DNA of 64,000 bases from Rhizobium sp. C4 (GCF_021026315.1 NZ_JAJNCX010000003.1:310001-374000); one strand, 5' to 3'; numbered from the stretch's first letter, positions 45,365 through 55,992 are shown. The notes: generated by a model not told the origin, from the sequence alone. A program made the numbers and translations.

Positions 45365-47494
45365 ATGCCGGACCTTCTGCTTGAACTTCGCTCTGAGGAA
45401 ATCCCCGCCCGCATGCAGAGAAAAGCTGCCGGCGACCTGAAGAAGCTGGTGACCGATGCGCTGGTCGAGGCGGGTCTGACCTATGAGGGCGCGCGTGAAT
45501 ACTGGACGCCGCGCCGCCTGACGCTCGACGTTCGCGGCCTCACCGCCCGCTCTGCCGATACGCGCGAGGAAAAGAAGGGCCCCCGCACGGATGCGCCGGC
45601 ACAAGCCATCGAAGGCTTCCTGCGCTCGGCTGGCCTGACGTCCGTCGATCAGGCCGAAAAGGTCACCGACCCCAAGAAGGGCGAATTCTACATCGCCGTG
45701 ATCCAGAAGCCCGGCCGCGCGGCGGAAGAGATCATCGCCGATGTCATGCCCGGCATCATCCGCAATTTCCCCTGGCCCAAGTCCATGCGTTCGGGTGCGG
45801 CTTCCGCCAAGCCCGGTGCGCTGCGCTGGGTGCGACCGCTGCAATCCATCGTCTGCATGTTCGGCCCCGAACATGACGAAACGGTCGCCATCCCGTTTGA
45901 AGTCGATGGCATCGTCGCCGGCAATGTCACCTATGGCCACCGCTTCCATGCGCCAGCCGCCATCACCGTCAAGCGCTTCGACGATTATGCCGCCAGCCTC
46001 GAAAAGGCCAAGGTCGTGCTCGACGCCGAACGCCGCAGGCAGATCATCCTGCAGGACGCGCAGAACCTCGCCTTCGCCTCGGGGCTCGAACTGGTCGAGG
46101 ACGAAGGCCTGCTCGATGAAGTCTCCGGCCTTGTCGAATATCCGCATGTGCTGATGGGCACGTTCGAGGAAGAATTCCTCGAAATCCCCGCCGAAATCAT
46201 CCGCCTCACCATCAAGACGAACCAGAAGTGTTTCGTCTGCCGTCCCGCCCATTCTCAGGAGGGGGGCGGCGAGGGGCTGGCCAACCGCTTCATCCTCGTT
46301 TCCAACATCGAGGCCAAGGACGGCGGCAAGGAAATCATGCATGGCAATGGCAAGGTCGTGCGCGCCCGCCTTTCGGACGCTGCCCATTTCTACAAGCGCG
46401 ACCAGAAGGACATGCCCGACCTCGGCGACCTGAAGGAAAGCGCGGCGAAATTCGGCCTCGACCTCAAGAAGCCGCTCGACCAGCGCATGGCCAAGCTCGA
46501 CCATCTGGGCGTCACCTTCCACGCCAAGCTCGGCTCGCAGGGCGAACGCGTCACGCGCATCCGCGCGCTGGCCGCCGCACTCGCCAGGATCACCGGCGCC
46601 GATGCCGCCAAGGTCGACCGCGCCGTTGTGCTGGCGAAAGCCGACCTGCGCACCGAAGCCGTCGGCGAATTCCCTGAGCTTCAGGGCCTCATGGGCCGCA
46701 AATATGCGATCCTGCAGGGCGAAGACGCCGACGTCGCCGCCGCGATCGAAGAGCACTACAAGCCGCTCGGCCCGTCCGACAGTCTGCCGACCAACCCGGT
46801 CGCCGTGACCGTTGCGCTGGCCGACAAGCTCGACACGCTGGTCGGCTTCTGGGCGATTGACGAAAAGCCGACGGGCTCGAAGGATCCTTATGCGCTGCGA
46901 CGTGCAGCGTTGGGTGTGATCCGGGTGTTGCTGGAGAAGGGCGTGCGGTTGAAGCTCCTTTCCGTCGCCAAGGATACCGACCTCCTCTCCTTCTTCCACG
47001 ACCGCCTGAAGGTCTATCTCCGCGATCTCGGTGCGCGTCACGACATCATCGACGCCGTGCTGACGCCGGATGCGGATGATCTGCTGATGGTCGCCCGCCG
47101 CGCCGAGGCGCTGACGGCCTTCATCACCTCGGAAGACGGCAAGAACCTGCTCGCCGGCACCAAGCGCGCCACGCAGCTGCTCGCCGCCGAAGAGAAGAAG
47201 GGCACGACAATTGCAACGTCCGTGGACGATGCGATCTTCACCGAAGAGGCCGAAAAGGCGCTCTATGCGGCCGTAGCCCTTGCCCGTCAGGAAGCCGACG
47301 AGGCTGTCAAGCGCGAGGACTTCCGCGACGCCATGGCAGCCCTTTCCAAGCTCCGCGGCCCGGTCGACCGTTTCTTCACCGACGTTCTGGTCAACGACGA
47401 AAACCCAGCGATCCGCGCCAACCGGCTTGCGCTTCTGGCGCTGATCCGCGAGGCCACGGGCACGGTTGCGGACTTCTCGAAGATTTCGGGGTGA
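45365..47494 (+). CDS. glyS: glycyl-tRNA synthetase beta subunit
   Basis: 709 residues, starting [20 protein letters not shown]. The beta subunit binds and recognises tRNA(Gly). [28 protein letters not shown] and a C-terminal anticodon-binding-like domain are typical; the HD-like core is around 380-520. A weak ribosome-binding site precedes ATG 45365; in-frame codons upstream lack support. Partner glyQ is about 5.9 kb upstream on the same strand. A repeat copy begins four bases after the stop. Confidence 0.96.
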   Translation: MPDLLLELRSEEIPARMQRKAAGDLKKLVTDALVEAGLTYEGAREYWTPRRLTLDVRGLTARSADTREEKKGPRTDAPAQAIEGFLRSAGLTSVDQAEKVTDPKKGEFYIAVIQKPGRAAEEIIADVMPGIIRNFPWPKSMRSGAASAKPGALRWVRPLQSIVCMFGPEHDETVAIPFEVDGIVAGNVTYGHRFHAPAAITVKRFDDYAASLEKAKVVLDAERRRQIILQDAQNLAFASGLELVEDEGLLDEVSGLVEYPHVLMGTFEEEFLEIPAEIIRLTIKTNQKCFVCRPAHSQEGGGEGLANRFILVSNIEAKDGGKEIMHGNGKVVRARLSDAAHFYKRDQKDMPDLGDLKESAAKFGLDLKKPLDQRMAKLDHLGVTFHAKLGSQGERVTRIRALAAALARITGADAAKVDRAVVLAKADLRTEAVGEFPELQGLMGRKYAILQGEDADVAAAIEEHYKPLGPSDSLPTNPVAVTVALADKLDTLVGFWAIDEKPTGSKDPYALRRAALGVIRVLLEKGVRLKLLSVAKDTDLLSFFHDRLKVYLRDLGARHDIIDAVLTPDADDLLMVARRAEALTAFITSEDGKNLLAGTKRATQLLAAEEKKGTTIATSVDDAIFTEEAEKALYAAVALARQEADEAVKREDFRDAMAALSKLRGPVDRFFTDVLVNDENPAIRANRLALLALIREATGTVADFSKISG

Positions 47495-47497
47495 TCT

Positions 47498-47573
47498 CCT
47501 CTCCCCTTGTGGGAGAGGACGGAAAATCAGCATCTTAGCTTCAGCTAAGTGCTAGATTTTCCAGGTGAGGGGT
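47498..47573 (-). repeat. modular intergenic hairpin repeat, copy A
   Basis: Read on the minus strand: a C-rich end (ACCCCTCACC), then a hairpin with outer arms GGAAAATC/GATTTTCC and inner arms CTTAGC/GCTAAG, then CCTCTCCC-loop-GGGAGAGG. Same order as copies D and E. It starts directly after the glyS stop and may terminate it. Confidence 0.8.
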
Positions 47574-47604
47574 CACGATTTGGCCCCGTCGTACACCACA
47601 ATTC

Positions 47605-47680
47605 ACCCCTCACCAAGCCTGCCAAGCCAATCGGCTTACGCCTCTTGGGGCAGGCTATCCTCTCCCACAGGGGGGAGAGG
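47605..47680 (+). repeat. modular intergenic hairpin repeat, copy B
   Basis: Inverted relative to copy A across a 31-base spacer. It has CACCCCTCACC, a middle hairpin with arms AGCCTGCC/GGCAGGCT and inner GCC/GGC pairing, then CCTCTCCC/GGGAGAGG. The middle hairpin differs in sequence from copy A, but the plan is kept. Confidence 0.7.
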
Positions 47681-47705
47681 AGGGGCGGTGCGCATGCCCC
47701 ATCCG

Positions 47706-47750
47706 ATCTCCCCCCTTGCGGGGGAGATGTCCGGCAGGACAGAGGGGGGT
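47706..47750 (-). repeat. modular intergenic hairpin repeat, short copy C
   Basis: A shorter form: ACCCCCCTCT, a small GTCC-TGCC-GGAC hairpin, then ATCTCCCCC/GGGGGAGAT when read on the minus strand. It lies just before the DUF523 gene. Confidence 0.65.
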
Positions 47751-47779
47751 GCTACCGGTGCACAGCAGAGGACCAACCC

Positions 47780-48265
47780 ATGAAAATCCTCATCAGCGCC
47801 TGCCTCCACGGCGAACCCGTCCGCTATGACGGACAGGCGAAGACGCTCGATCATCCCCATGTCGCGCGCTGGCGTGAGGAAGGTCGCCTCGTCGCCATCT
47901 GTCCCGAACTTGCCGGCGGTTTCGATACGCCGCGCCTGCCGGCTGAGATCGAGCAGGGCATGAGCGGCGCGGATGTCCTCGCCGGCCGCGCCCGTGTGCT
48001 TGATAGCGCCGGAACCGATGTCACCGCCGCCTATATCGATGGTGCGAAGGCAACGCTTGATCTCGCACGCCAGACGGGTTGCGTGGCGGCCCTGCTCATC
48101 GACGGCAGCCCGTCCTGCGGGTCGCGGGCGATCTATGACGGCACGTTTTCCGGGGCGAAACATGCAGGCGAGGGTGTGACGGCAGCGCTGTTTGCCGCCG
48201 CCGGCCTGCCGGTGTTCTCGCATGAAGAGATTGAGGCACTCGCGGAATTTCTCCGCGAGGCCTGA
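47780..48265 (+). CDS. DUF523 family protein
   Basis: 161 residues. Starts MKILISACLHGEPVRYDGQ, and GSPSCGSRAIYDGTFSG is the second family motif; the Cys residues may bind a metal. The YbbK/DUF523 family has no settled function. ATG 47780 has AGAGGA upstream; longer frames run into the repeat cluster and are not coding. It abuts the MATE gene stop. Confidence 0.88.
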   Translation: MKILISACLHGEPVRYDGQAKTLDHPHVARWREEGRLVAICPELAGGFDTPRLPAEIEQGMSGADVLAGRARVLDSAGTDVTAAYIDGAKATLDLARQTGCVAALLIDGSPSCGSRAIYDGTFSGAKHAGEGVTAALFAAAGLPVFSHEEIEALAEFLREA

Positions 48266-49645
48266 TCACACAGTCGCATGAAAGATCCCAAGCCGCGCGC
48301 CCGTCTTCGCTGCTGCATTCCTGAGCGCCAGTCCGACGACGATCAGCATCATCAGATCGCCGACCGGCGAGGCAAGCCAGATACCCTTTTCGCCGACCGC
48401 GAATGGCAGCGCTAGAATGAGCGGCACGGACAGCAGATAGGGCTTGGTGAGGCTCAAGAGCCCCGCCATCCGCGCCTGGCCGAGCGCCTGGAAATAGCCG
48501 GCCAACACATTCATCGGCGCATAGATGACATAGGTTGCCATCGCATAAGGCAGGAGCCGGGCGACCTCGGCAATGACCGCCGGATTGTCGACAAACACCC
48601 GCCCGACCGTGCCGGGAAAGAGCACCAGCCCGGTCTCCAGCACGGCCGCATAGATGAGTGCGGCACCCAGCGCAAAGATCGCCGTGCGGTCGGAGCGGGC
48701 ATAGAGCCCGGCGCCGTAATTGTTGCCGGCAATGCTTTGTGCGGCAAGGTTCAGGCCGAGGAGCGGCAGGAAGGCGAAGCTCATGATCCGCACGACAATG
48801 CCATAGGCGGCGATCGTGTCGGCATAGTTCGCGCCTGCCCAGGCCTGCACGCTGGCGATGATGGCGGTGGAGGCCAGCGCAATGCCGACGAAGGAGAGCG
48901 ATGGCGGCAGGCCGAGCCGCACGATCTCGCCCCAATGCGCCATCGGCCGGAAGCCGGCGGGTGCCACGAAGGTGAGCGGCAGGCGGTCACGCAGCCGGAT
49001 CGATAGGATCACGACAAGCGCCAACGCCTGTGCTGCAATCGTGCCGGCGGCAGACCCCGCCGTGCCATAGCCCATCCGGCCGATCAGGATATAGTTGAAC
49101 AGGATGTTGAGGAGGGTCGCGACAACCGCCAGCATCGCCATCAGCCCCGCCTTGCCCTCCGAGCGCAGCGTATCGCCCTGCAGCGACAGGAAGAAGGTGA
49201 TGGGGGCGGCATAGATGGTGATCGCCATGAAGCGCCAGCCCTGTTCGGCCAGCCCCGCATCATGGTTCGCAGCCAGCAGGATCGCCCGCCAGCCGAGCAA
49301 AGCAAAGAGCGCGGCCAGCACGGCCCAGAAGCCGAGCGACAGCGTGTGCGCCGAGAGGAAGACCGATTGCGCGCGCTCCCGTTCGCCGGCGCCCAGCGCC
49401 CGGGCGACATGGCTCGCCATGCCGGCCCCCGCCATGGTGGTCAGCGCGATCATCAGCATGGAGATCGGGAAGGTGAGCGTGACGGCGGTCAGGGCATCGG
49501 CGCCGGCATAGACGCCGAGAAAGAAGGCATCGACCACGGCGAAAAGCCCGTTGACGACCATGACGAGGATCATCGGCAGGGCGGTGCGGACGAAAAGCGC
49601 GCCGATCGGCGCGTGAAGAAACGGATTGGAATTCGGGTTTTTCAT
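48266..49645 (-). CDS. MATE-family multidrug/metabolite exporter
   Basis: 459 residues and 12 membrane helices. ALPMILVMVVNGLFAVVDAF, LGAGERERAQ and NYGAGLYARS are typical of MATE cation antiporters. Substrate unknown. The ATG at 49643-49645 is in a weak ribosome-binding context. It converges with the DUF523 gene, stop to stop. Confidence 0.9.
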   Translation of the reverse strand: MKNPNSNPFLHAPIGALFVRTALPMILVMVVNGLFAVVDAFFLGVYAGADALTAVTLTFPISMLMIALTTMAGAGMASHVARALGAGERERAQSVFLSAHTLSLGFWAVLAALFALLGWRAILLAANHDAGLAEQGWRFMAITIYAAPITFFLSLQGDTLRSEGKAGLMAMLAVVATLLNILFNYILIGRMGYGTAGSAAGTIAAQALALVVILSIRLRDRLPLTFVAPAGFRPMAHWGEIVRLGLPPSLSFVGIALASTAIIASVQAWAGANYADTIAAYGIVVRIMSFAFLPLLGLNLAAQSIAGNNYGAGLYARSDRTAIFALGAALIYAAVLETGLVLFPGTVGRVFVDNPAVIAEVARLLPYAMATYVIYAPMNVLAGYFQALGQARMAGLLSLTKPYLLSVPLILALPFAVGEKGIWLASPVGDLMMLIVVGLALRNAAAKTGARLGIFHATV

Positions 49646-49814
49646 GACGGCAAGCTCGCTTTGTCACCCGGTGTCCGGTGGGGCCCGCATTGCCACAAGT
49701 CGGGTGGTTTCGAACTTGTTTGCTTCTGTCGTTCTTGCTTCACCGGATTGCGGGCGGCAGGTGCAAGAAACCTGACGTCGTGGATAGGCTGCAGCTTGTG
49801 GCTTGTCAAACGAA

Positions 49815-49838
49815 AAGGCCGCCTTGATGGGCGGCCTT
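49815..49838 (-). terminator. hairpin terminator downstream of the minus-strand secreted protein gene
   Basis: AAGGCCGCC and GGCGGCCTT pair around a short loop. The adjacent A run serves as a U tract on the minus strand. Confidence 0.75.
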
Positions 49839-49863
49839 CGGAAACCTCGTCTGTGGCGACGCG

Positions 49864-50376
49864 TCAGCGCAGGCGCAGCGTCAGGCTGTTGGGGTCGAAG
49901 GCAGCGGCTTCTGCGCCCACGGCGGCGGTGGTCGCCTCGCGGTCGATGCCGGCGAAGCTGGTGGTGCCGCGTTCGTCCGGCGGAAGCCGGGTTGCGGCCT
50001 TCATCTCGATCGTCTGCAGTTCGGCCTTGCGCGCGGCGATCTTCGCCTCATGCGCCTTCGTTTCGATGGCCGACATCTCTTCGATCAGCGGCGCTTGTGT
50101 CTTCGAAAGCGTCGTCACTGCCGAGCCGCCCATGAACTTGTCGACGCGCACCACTTCCGGCTTGCCGTCCTTGTCGATGATTTCCATCGACGTGACGCCG
50201 GCGAGTTCGGGAACCTGATAGCTCATCTTGCGAGCCGGCGCCGCCTTGCAGTCCGGGCAGGAAACCTGCACGATGCTGCCTTCCTTGACCTTGCCGGACG
50301 TCACTTTCTCGACGGATGCTGCCTGGGCAGTCACCGCTGCCGAAGCCATCAGCGTTGCGAACAACAGGGTACGCAT
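49864..50376 (-). CDS. exported protein, tentatively HPE1-like domain
   Basis: 170 residues. The signal peptide is MRTLLFATLMASAAVTAQAA. A CPDC motif (SCPDCKAAP) and SYQVPELAGVTSMEIIDKDG / VDKFMGGSAVTTLSK follow. From memory the core resembles the rhizobial 'plant virulence effector HPE1-like' annotation, but I am not certain. A charged coiled-coil-like stretch covers 100-140. GGGAG precedes ATG 50374-50376. It lies 78 bases downstream of purD on the same strand. Confidence 0.65.
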   Translation of the reverse strand: MRTLLFATLMASAAVTAQAASVEKVTSGKVKEGSIVQVSCPDCKAAPARKMSYQVPELAGVTSMEIIDKDGKPEVVRVDKFMGGSAVTTLSKTQAPLIEEMSAIETKAHEAKIAARKAELQTIEMKAATRLPPDERGTTSFAGIDREATTAAVGAEAAAFDPNSLTLRLR

Positions 50377-50454
50377 ACTCAAACTCCCATGGTTATGGGG
50401 AGACTGTAGCAAGGCAAGCTTTACAACCGGTCAGCAGAAAGAGTTAACGCTGGA

Positions 50455-51723
50455 TTAATTTTCTCGCGCCACCGCACGCCAGCCGATATCGCGGCGCATG
50501 AAGCCGTTTGGCCACTCCACCTGATCGGCCATGGCATAGGCGCGGCTCTGAGCCTCCGTGACCGTGCTGCCGAAGGCGGTGACGTTCAGCACGCGGCCGC
50601 CGGTCGCCACCAGCTGCCCGTCCTTCAGCGCCGTGCCGGCATGGAAGATGCGCTGCGTTTCGGTCGCCGCGGGAAGTGCCGCGATCGGCGTGTTCTTGTC
50701 GTAAGAGCCCGGATAGCCCTTGGAGGCCATGACGATGGTCAGCGCCGTCTCGTCGCGCCATTCTGCGGACACTTCATGTAGCCGGCCTTCGGCGGTGGCG
50801 AGAAGCAGTTCCAGCAGGTCCGATTTCAGGCGCATCATCAGCACCTGGCATTCCGGGTCGCCGAAGCGGACATTGTATTCGATGAGCTCCGGACCCTTCT
50901 CCGTGATCATCAGTCCGGCAAAGAATACACCGGAGAAGGGGTGTCCGTCCGCGGCCATGCCGCGCATGGTCGGCTCGATGATCTCCTTCATCGTCCGCTC
51001 GACGATGTCGGGCGTCATCACCGGGGCAGGGGAATAGGCGCCCATGCCACCCGTGTTCGGACCCGTGTCGCCGTCGCCGACGCGCTTGTGGTCCTGCGCG
51101 GAGGCGAGCGCCAGCAAGGTCTTGCCGTCGCAGAGGCAGAAGAAGGAGGCTTCCTCACCATCGAGATAGGCCTCGACCACGACTTCCGCCCCGGCGGCGC
51201 CGAATGCACCTTCAAAGCAGTCATCGATCGCGGCACAGGCCTCGTCCACGGTCATGGCCACGGTCACGCCCTTGCCGGCGGCAAGCCCGTCCGCCTTGAC
51301 GACGATCGGCGCGCCCTCAGCCCGCACATAGGCTTTCGCTTTCGGCGCATTGTTGAAGCGCTGATAGGCCCCGGTCGGGATATTGTACTTGGCGCAGAGG
51401 TCCTTGGTGAAGCCCTTGGAGCCTTCGAGTTGCGCGGCAGCGGAAGAGGGACCGAAGACGGCGATGCCTTCGGCGCGCAGCGCATCGGAAAGGCCGGCGA
51501 CCAGCGGCGCTTCCGGCCCGACGATGACGAAGGGGATCGATTTTTCGCTGCAGAAGGCGATGACGGCGGCGTGGTCATCGACATTCAGCGTCACGCAGGT
51601 GGCGCAGTCTGCAATGCCGGGATTGCCGGGGGCGGCGTAAAGCGTCGTCAGCTTCGGCGACTGTGCGATCTTCCATGCCAGTGCATGTTCGCGACCACCC
51701 GAACCGATCAAGAGCACGTTCAT
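50455..51723 (-). CDS. purD: phosphoribosylamine-glycine ligase
   Basis: 422 residues, ATP-grasp enzyme of purine synthesis. [62 protein letters not shown] and [11 protein letters not shown] are invariant. The start overlaps no neighbour. It is divergent from ubiA. Confidence 0.97.
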   Translation of the reverse strand: MNVLLIGSGGREHALAWKIAQSPKLTTLYAAPGNPGIADCATCVTLNVDDHAAVIAFCSEKSIPFVIVGPEAPLVAGLSDALRAEGIAVFGPSSAAAQLEGSKGFTKDLCAKYNIPTGAYQRFNNAPKAKAYVRAEGAPIVVKADGLAAGKGVTVAMTVDEACAAIDDCFEGAFGAAGAEVVVEAYLDGEEASFFCLCDGKTLLALASAQDHKRVGDGDTGPNTGGMGAYSPAPVMTPDIVERTMKEIIEPTMRGMAADGHPFSGVFFAGLMITEKGPELIEYNVRFGDPECQVLMMRLKSDLLELLLATAEGRLHEVSAEWRDETALTIVMASKGYPGSYDKNTPIAALPAATETQRIFHAGTALKDGQLVATGGRVLNVTAFGSTVTEAQSRAYAMADQVEWPNGFMRRDIGWRAVAREN

Positions 51724-51858
51724 TGTCAGCCTCCGTTATTGCCCGTGCTGGAGCCGTTAAGGGCGGCAGCGGCTTGCGTCAAGGCGATGCCACGCTTTTC
51801 CCGGCAAACCGGGCAGCAAGTCTTGACGCCCGGCCCTGCCGCTGCCAACAAAAGCAGC

Positions 51859-52812
51859 ATGAGCAAGACCGAACAGACCGAATCCCGCGTCGCCGATGCG
51901 ACCCCCGACAACTGGGTTTACCGCTGGCTGCCGCGCGCCGCCTGGCCCTATGCGCAGCTCGCCCGCCTCGACCGGCCGATCGGCTGGCAGTTGCTGATGT
52001 GGCCGTGCTTCTGGTCTGCGGGCATGGCGGCCAATGTTACGGCTGCGGCTGGCAGCTTCAGCATCTGGCAATTCATCGCCCATCTCTTCCTGTTCTTCGT
52101 CGGTGCAGTCGTCATGCGTGGTGCCGGCTGCACCTATAATGACCTGATCGATCATGAGATCGACGCCCAGGTCGCCCGCACGCGTTCCCGTCCGCTGCCC
52201 TCGGGCCGGGCAACCCGCAAGCAGGCGAAGATCTTCATGGTCGCGCAGGCCCTGGTCGGCCTCGTCGTGCTCCTGCAGTTCAATGCGTTCTCGATTGTGC
52301 TGGGCATCGCCTCGCTCGCCGTCGTGGCGCTTTACCCCTTTGCCAAGCGCTTCACCGACTGGCCGCAGTTCTTCCTGGGCCTTGCCTTTTCCTGGGGTGC
52401 GCTGATGGGCTGGGCGGCTGTTTTCGGGACAGTCTCTCTGGCCGCTGTCATCATGTATGTCGCAGCCGTTGCCTGGACGATCGGCTATGACTCGATCTAC
52501 GCGCATCAGGACCGGGAAGACGACGCCCTGATCGGTGTTCGCTCCACCGCGCGTCTCTTCGGCGACAATACGGCCAACTGGCTGATTGCGCTTTATGGCC
52601 TGACGCTGGTGCTGCTGGCCATCGCCTATGCTCTGGCCCATCTCGGCGTTGTCGCCTATCTGGGCTTGCTGGCGGCTGGCATTGCCTTCGTCTGGCAGAT
52701 CAAGGTTCTGGATATTGACGATACGGCTCAATGCCTGAAGCTCTTCCGCTTCAATCACATTGTCGGGGCCATCATCTTTGCCGGCCTGCTTTTCGCCATT
52801 CCGCTGGCCTGA
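51859..52812 (+). CDS. ubiA: 4-hydroxybenzoate polyprenyltransferase
   Basis: 317 residues, inner-membrane prenyltransferase of ubiquinone synthesis. First acidic motif NDLIDHEID (94-102) followed by RTRSRPLPSG; second motif YDSIYAHQDREDD. Eight to nine membrane helices. It uses the polyprenyl diphosphate made by the synthase encoded at 33.0-34.0 kb. The ATG has a weak ribosome-binding site. DUF6101 lies convergent downstream, as is usual in rhizobia. Confidence 0.95.
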   Translation: MSKTEQTESRVADATPDNWVYRWLPRAAWPYAQLARLDRPIGWQLLMWPCFWSAGMAANVTAAAGSFSIWQFIAHLFLFFVGAVVMRGAGCTYNDLIDHEIDAQVARTRSRPLPSGRATRKQAKIFMVAQALVGLVVLLQFNAFSIVLGIASLAVVALYPFAKRFTDWPQFFLGLAFSWGALMGWAAVFGTVSLAAVIMYVAAVAWTIGYDSIYAHQDREDDALIGVRSTARLFGDNTANWLIALYGLTLVLLAIAYALAHLGVVAYLGLLAAGIAFVWQIKVLDIDDTAQCLKLFRFNHIVGAIIFAGLLFAIPLA

Positions 52813-52826
52813 CCGGAAAAGAAAAA

Positions 52827-52856
52827 GGGCCGACCTTCAGGGGAAAAGGCCGGCCC
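52827..52856. terminator. hairpin terminator between ubiA and DUF6101
   Basis: GGGCCGACC and GGCCGGCCC pair with one mismatch. The A-rich run on the left is the U tract for the minus-strand DUF6101 gene. Confidence 0.78.
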
Positions 52857-52898
52857 AAAGAGTGACTGGAGTCCTCTTTGAATGCTTCTTCTGGGTAT

Positions 52899-53471
52899 TT
52901 AGTTCCGGGCGATGATCTCCCGGCCTTCAATTTTCATGGTCACGCCCAGCTGGCCGATCGAGCGGCGAACGAGGAAGCGCGGGCGGCGGTCGGCAAAGTA
53001 GGAGTGCCGGCGGCGCGGTGCCGAGTTCTTGTTGGCGATGTTGGTCAGGTGTTCTTCTAGCGGACGGGCAACGCCATCGGCCTCCACCATCAGCATCGGA
53101 ATATTGTAGGCATCGGCCCAGCTGCGCCAGTCGGCGGCGATGTCGCAGAGGTCGTGGGCGACGAGAAGCGGAATGCTCAGCTCAGGATCGTCATGATGCA
53201 GTTCCAGCGTGACGGTCACGCGGCCATCGCCATGATCGATGGCGCGGGCGGCAACGCCGCGGAAGGTTCGGGCAGGCAGAGCGAAGGAAATCGGCAGGCC
53301 GCTCGAAGGAAGAAGTTTCCGCAGGACTGCGCCGCGCTCGTCGAGCGTGATCGATACATCGCCGGCATTCGTCTGACCAGAATAGGACACCTGCTGGGGC
53401 AAGTGTTTCGGATCGAGCCGAAAGGTTGCTTCAGCCCAGACCGGGCCCATTGCTACGTTGCGCATGTTCAT
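52899..53471 (-). CDS. DUF6101 family protein
   Basis: 190 residues, no membrane segment. ADWRSWADAYNIPMLMVE and RRRHSYFADRRPRFLVRRSIG are the most conserved-looking parts; the latter is strongly basic. From memory this is a rhizobial family found next to ubiA. Function unknown. ATG 53471, or the one two codons later, is the start. Confidence 0.75.
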   Translation of the reverse strand: MNMRNVAMGPVWAEATFRLDPKHLPQQVSYSGQTNAGDVSITLDERGAVLRKLLPSSGLPISFALPARTFRGVAARAIDHGDGRVTVTLELHHDDPELSIPLLVAHDLCDIAADWRSWADAYNIPMLMVEADGVARPLEEHLTNIANKNSAPRRRHSYFADRRPRFLVRRSIGQLGVTMKIEGREIIARN

Positions 53472-53738
53472 TACACCCTGTTTTCCTTGAGAGCCGGGGG
53501 CTCTTCTTTCGGGGCTTTTGCCCTCTTGGTAGGGTGAAGTTAGCGGGCCGATCTTCCGTCCGGCTTAATATTCGCGGTTAAGAAATCTTTGCATTCCCAG
53601 ATGGTTATCGAAGTCAAACCCGACACGGTTGAGGGAGTGTGAACGGGAATGCTCGGCTTGTTCATGTTGCCTTAAAGGTTTGGGCAAGGTTTCTCGTGTA
53701 GGCTTTGATCTCCGGAAATGCGCGCGCGGAAGTCGCCG

Positions 53739-55943
53739 ATGGTTTCGACCTTTCTCAGCTACGACCTGATCGCCAGGGACATGTCCAAGTCCCTGGATCG
53801 CGTTGCGTCCGAAGGTCTGACCAAGCGCGAGACCGAATATTTCCAGACCAATATCAAGAAGGTCACGACGGTCGACGGGTTCATGGGCGACTACCGCCTG
53901 TATTCCTATGCGATGAAAGCCTATGGGCTCGATGACATGACCTATGCCAAGGCCTTCATGAAGAAGGTTCTGGACAGCGATCTCACCGACCCGCAAAGCT
54001 TCGTCAATCGCCTCTCCGACCAGAAATATCGCGACTTTGCCAACGCCTTCCAGTTCGGCAAGGCCACCGCGACGGTCCAGACGACCGCCCAGAAGGACTC
54101 CACCGTCCAGGCCTACAAGGATCAGCTGGCCGCCGAAGAAGCCGCCGTCTCCACGGACACCGCCTACTACAAGAAGGCGATCACCTCCGTGAAGAACGTC
54201 GATGAATTCATGCAGAACAGCAAGCTCTACACCTACGCAATGAAGGCGACGGGCCTCGATCCGGATACCTATTCCAAGGACTTCATCAAGAAGGTCCTGA
54301 CCAGCGACATCAACAGCAGCACCAGCTACGTCAATAGCCTGCCGACCGACACGGCAGCACGCTATCTTTTGAAGCAGAAGGCGCTCGACCTGCGCAACGC
54401 GTTCAATTTCAATACGAGCGGCGGTCTCGACAGCGGCGTCACGGCCCAGACGACTGCGCAGGCGAACAAGACGACCGAAACCTATGTCACCACGGTGCCG
54501 AGCCATGTGACACCCATCGCGGCGCAGATGAACAACACCTATCTGGCCGATCAGATGGCGAAGGTCACCAAGGTCAGCGATATTACCAGCAACGACCGGC
54601 TCTTCTCGCTGGTCAAGACGGCGCTCGGCCTCTCCTCCACGATGCTGGCGACAACCTTCCAGAATATCGTCAGCAGCGACACGTCGACGTCCAACAATTA
54701 TGCCAACCAGCAGGGCGGGGCGACCTGGACTGCCATCGCCAAGATGTTCAACTTCGATACCAATGGCGATGTGAAGGCCGGCGGCTCGGCGATGACCAGC
54801 GACAACCTGTCGAAGTTGCAGAACCGCTATCTGGGCAATTACGGCAAGGACGACGATGCCAACGATGCGACCATCTATAATTACTATGGCACCCACATCG
54901 GCCAGGTGAAGAAGGTCGACGACCTCATCAACAACTCCGCCCTATACAGTTTCGCGCTGCATTCCGTGGGCTTGGCCGCGCAGGACGAGTCGCAGGCCAA
55001 GATCAGGATGGTTCTGGAAAGCGACGTCAACGATCCCAAGAGCTACGTGAACCAGCTGTCCGACAAGCGCTATCTGGCGCTCGCCAATGAGTATAATTTC
55101 GACAAGGACGGCAAGATCGGCGCACCGCGTCTTGCCCAGTCGCAGGCCGAAATCACGCTGATGGCGCAGAACTACGTCAAGATGCAGACGCGCTATGGCA
55201 ACACGGCCGCCAAGGCGGGCGCCACCGACGACATGAACTACTATACCAAGACGATCCAGGGGATCGACTCGGTCGACAAGCTTCTCTCCGACAGCAAGCT
55301 GGTCAAGGTCGTGCTCGGCTCCTACGGGTTCGACCCAGCGAAGGTGACGAAGGACTTTCTCAAGAAGGTCTTCTCCTCGGATCTGAATGATCCCAAGAGT
55401 TTCGCCAATGCGCAGACCGACCAGCGCTGGGCGCAGATGGCCGGTGCGTTCAATTTCGACAACAAGACAGGCAAGATCGCGACGGTCGATCAGGCCGGCG
55501 CGATGGATCGCCGCGCCCGTATCGCCACCGTCGACAACTATTACCAGCAGACGCTGGAAACCGAAGCGGGCGATGAGAATGCCGGCACGCGCCTCGCGCT
55601 CTATTTCCAGCGCATGGCCCCGACCATCACCTCGGCCTATGATATCCTGGCCGACCAGGCGCTGCTGCAGTTCTTCAAGACCAGCAACAACCTGCCGGAC
55701 GGCTTCTCGACCCTGCCGATCGATACCCAGGCCGCCAAGGTCAAGTCGGTGATGAACCTCAAGGACCTGTCCGACCCCGACAAGGTCAAGGACATGGTCA
55801 AGAAGTTCACCGCTCTCTTCGATATCCAGAACAACACCATCAGCGGCGGCGCTTCGGCGCTTTCCATCCTGTCGCCCGGCAGCGGTGGTGCCTCGCTCAG
55901 CGCCGACACGCTTTTCACCCTCTCCCAGCTCAAGCGCGGATAA
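53739..55943 (+). CDS. multi-repeat DUF1217 protein
   Basis: 734 residues. Six degenerate units of about 110-120 residues, each opening with V-x2-VD-x-(L/F)-(M/L)-x-(N/D)-x2-L(Y/F)-x7-GL. The clearest are at about 42, 150, 276, 389 and 508; a sixth is near 631. Several units continue into KKVL-x-SD-(L/I)-x-DP-x-S(F/Y)-x-N and an AFNF/FNF(D) motif. DUF1217 proteins are known from rhizobial flagellar clusters; this one is outside any flagellar locus here. GGAAG precedes ATG 53739. Surface or structural role is inference. Confidence 0.8.
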   Translation: MVSTFLSYDLIARDMSKSLDRVASEGLTKRETEYFQTNIKKVTTVDGFMGDYRLYSYAMKAYGLDDMTYAKAFMKKVLDSDLTDPQSFVNRLSDQKYRDFANAFQFGKATATVQTTAQKDSTVQAYKDQLAAEEAAVSTDTAYYKKAITSVKNVDEFMQNSKLYTYAMKATGLDPDTYSKDFIKKVLTSDINSSTSYVNSLPTDTAARYLLKQKALDLRNAFNFNTSGGLDSGVTAQTTAQANKTTETYVTTVPSHVTPIAAQMNNTYLADQMAKVTKVSDITSNDRLFSLVKTALGLSSTMLATTFQNIVSSDTSTSNNYANQQGGATWTAIAKMFNFDTNGDVKAGGSAMTSDNLSKLQNRYLGNYGKDDDANDATIYNYYGTHIGQVKKVDDLINNSALYSFALHSVGLAAQDESQAKIRMVLESDVNDPKSYVNQLSDKRYLALANEYNFDKDGKIGAPRLAQSQAEITLMAQNYVKMQTRYGNTAAKAGATDDMNYYTKTIQGIDSVDKLLSDSKLVKVVLGSYGFDPAKVTKDFLKKVFSSDLNDPKSFANAQTDQRWAQMAGAFNFDNKTGKIATVDQAGAMDRRARIATVDNYYQQTLETEAGDENAGTRLALYFQRMAPTITSAYDILADQALLQFFKTSNNLPDGFSTLPIDTQAAKVKSVMNLKDLSDPDKVKDMVKKFTALFDIQNNTISGGASALSILSPGSGGASLSADTLFTLSQLKRG

Positions 55944-55992
55944 TCGAACGTCCGCGCTGCGGTGCATGTCGCCCGGTTGCTTTCCGTCGGGA

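Noticed and set aside
45212-47533. 773-codon open frame opposite glyS
   Set aside because: Shadow of glyS; no ribosome-binding site or recognisable family.
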